Assembly: GCA_040954595.2 (NCBI GenBank)
Contig: CM082585.2
Location: forward strand, 9,920,001-9,984,000
Reading direction: 5' to 3'
Source of the DNA: Balanoglossus misakiensis
Taxonomy: Eukaryota > Hemichordata
DNA length: 64,000 bases
A model generated the notes under the pieces. The model was given only the letters and a program-made list of their open reading frames with translations, did not search any database and was not told the origin of the DNA. This document shows, piece by piece, positions 63,901-64,000 of the stretch. Each line of letters begins with the position of its first letter. Position 1 is the stretch's first letter. Position numbers and translations under genes: made by a program.

Positions 63901-64000
63901 GTAAGTGTAAATATCCAAGCGACATTTCAACGCATATGGCATCGTTCCATCTCTTCTGAATTTCATTCCCGTCAGTATGTCTCCGTGCCAAGCTGTACCA

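Overview
This is a eukaryotic (animal) nuclear window. The genes are split by GT-AG introns and their proteins match metazoan families. Intergenic and intronic DNA is AT-leaning, full of microsatellites and mildly CpG-poor outside promoters. Protein sequence and gene order suggest an invertebrate bilaterian, probably a marine deuterostome such as a hemichordate, amphioxus or echinoderm; the species cannot be fixed from sequence alone.

Layout from left to right. (1) 888-1022, minus: first coding exon of an EFHC1-like ciliary protein whose remaining exons lie off the left edge. (2) 2956-7141, minus: a complete 11-exon EFHC2 orthologue, 746 aa, with three DM10 domains and an EF-hand region. (3) 7713-8084, plus: CMC4, a 72-aa twin-CX9C protein in two exons, head-to-head with EFHC2. 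(4) 9096-12381, minus: FUNDC1, a mitophagy receptor of 145 aa in five exons. (5) 13451-53727, plus: KDM6 (UTX/KDM6A family H3K27 demethylase), 25 coding exons and 1736 aa, with TPRs, a long low-complexity linker, a JmjC domain and a Zn-binding C-terminus, followed by about 3 kb of 3' UTR. (6) 59656-60072, plus: an intronless, GC-rich 138-aa protein with a ZAR1-type 3CxxC zinc finger. (7) Near 63.7-63.9 kb, plus: a TATA promoter and noncoding first exon of a gene that continues off the right edge.

EFHC2(-), FUNDC1(-), KDM6(+) is the same order and orientation as EFHC2-FUNDC1-KDM6A on human Xp11.3, so this looks like an ancient conserved block with CMC4 inserted. The genes act in different places: ciliary doublet-microtubule proteins (EFHC1/2), mitochondria (CMC4 in the intermembrane space, FUNDC1 in the outer membrane) and chromatin (KDM6). 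What they share is head-to-head spacing (EFHC2/CMC4 571 bp, FUNDC1/KDM6 1069 bp), which would allow shared promoters.

The most unusual structure is a 1.16-kb array of about 52 copies of a 22-bp unit in KDM6 intron 18, starting about a dozen bases after the splice donor and free of stop codons in all six frames. Large KDM6 introns 2 and 5 hold several perfect nuclear-receptor direct repeats (DR1, DR5) and exact RFX X-boxes, more than chance predicts. I found no rRNA, CRISPR, bacterial operon or intact transposase, and recognised no tRNA.
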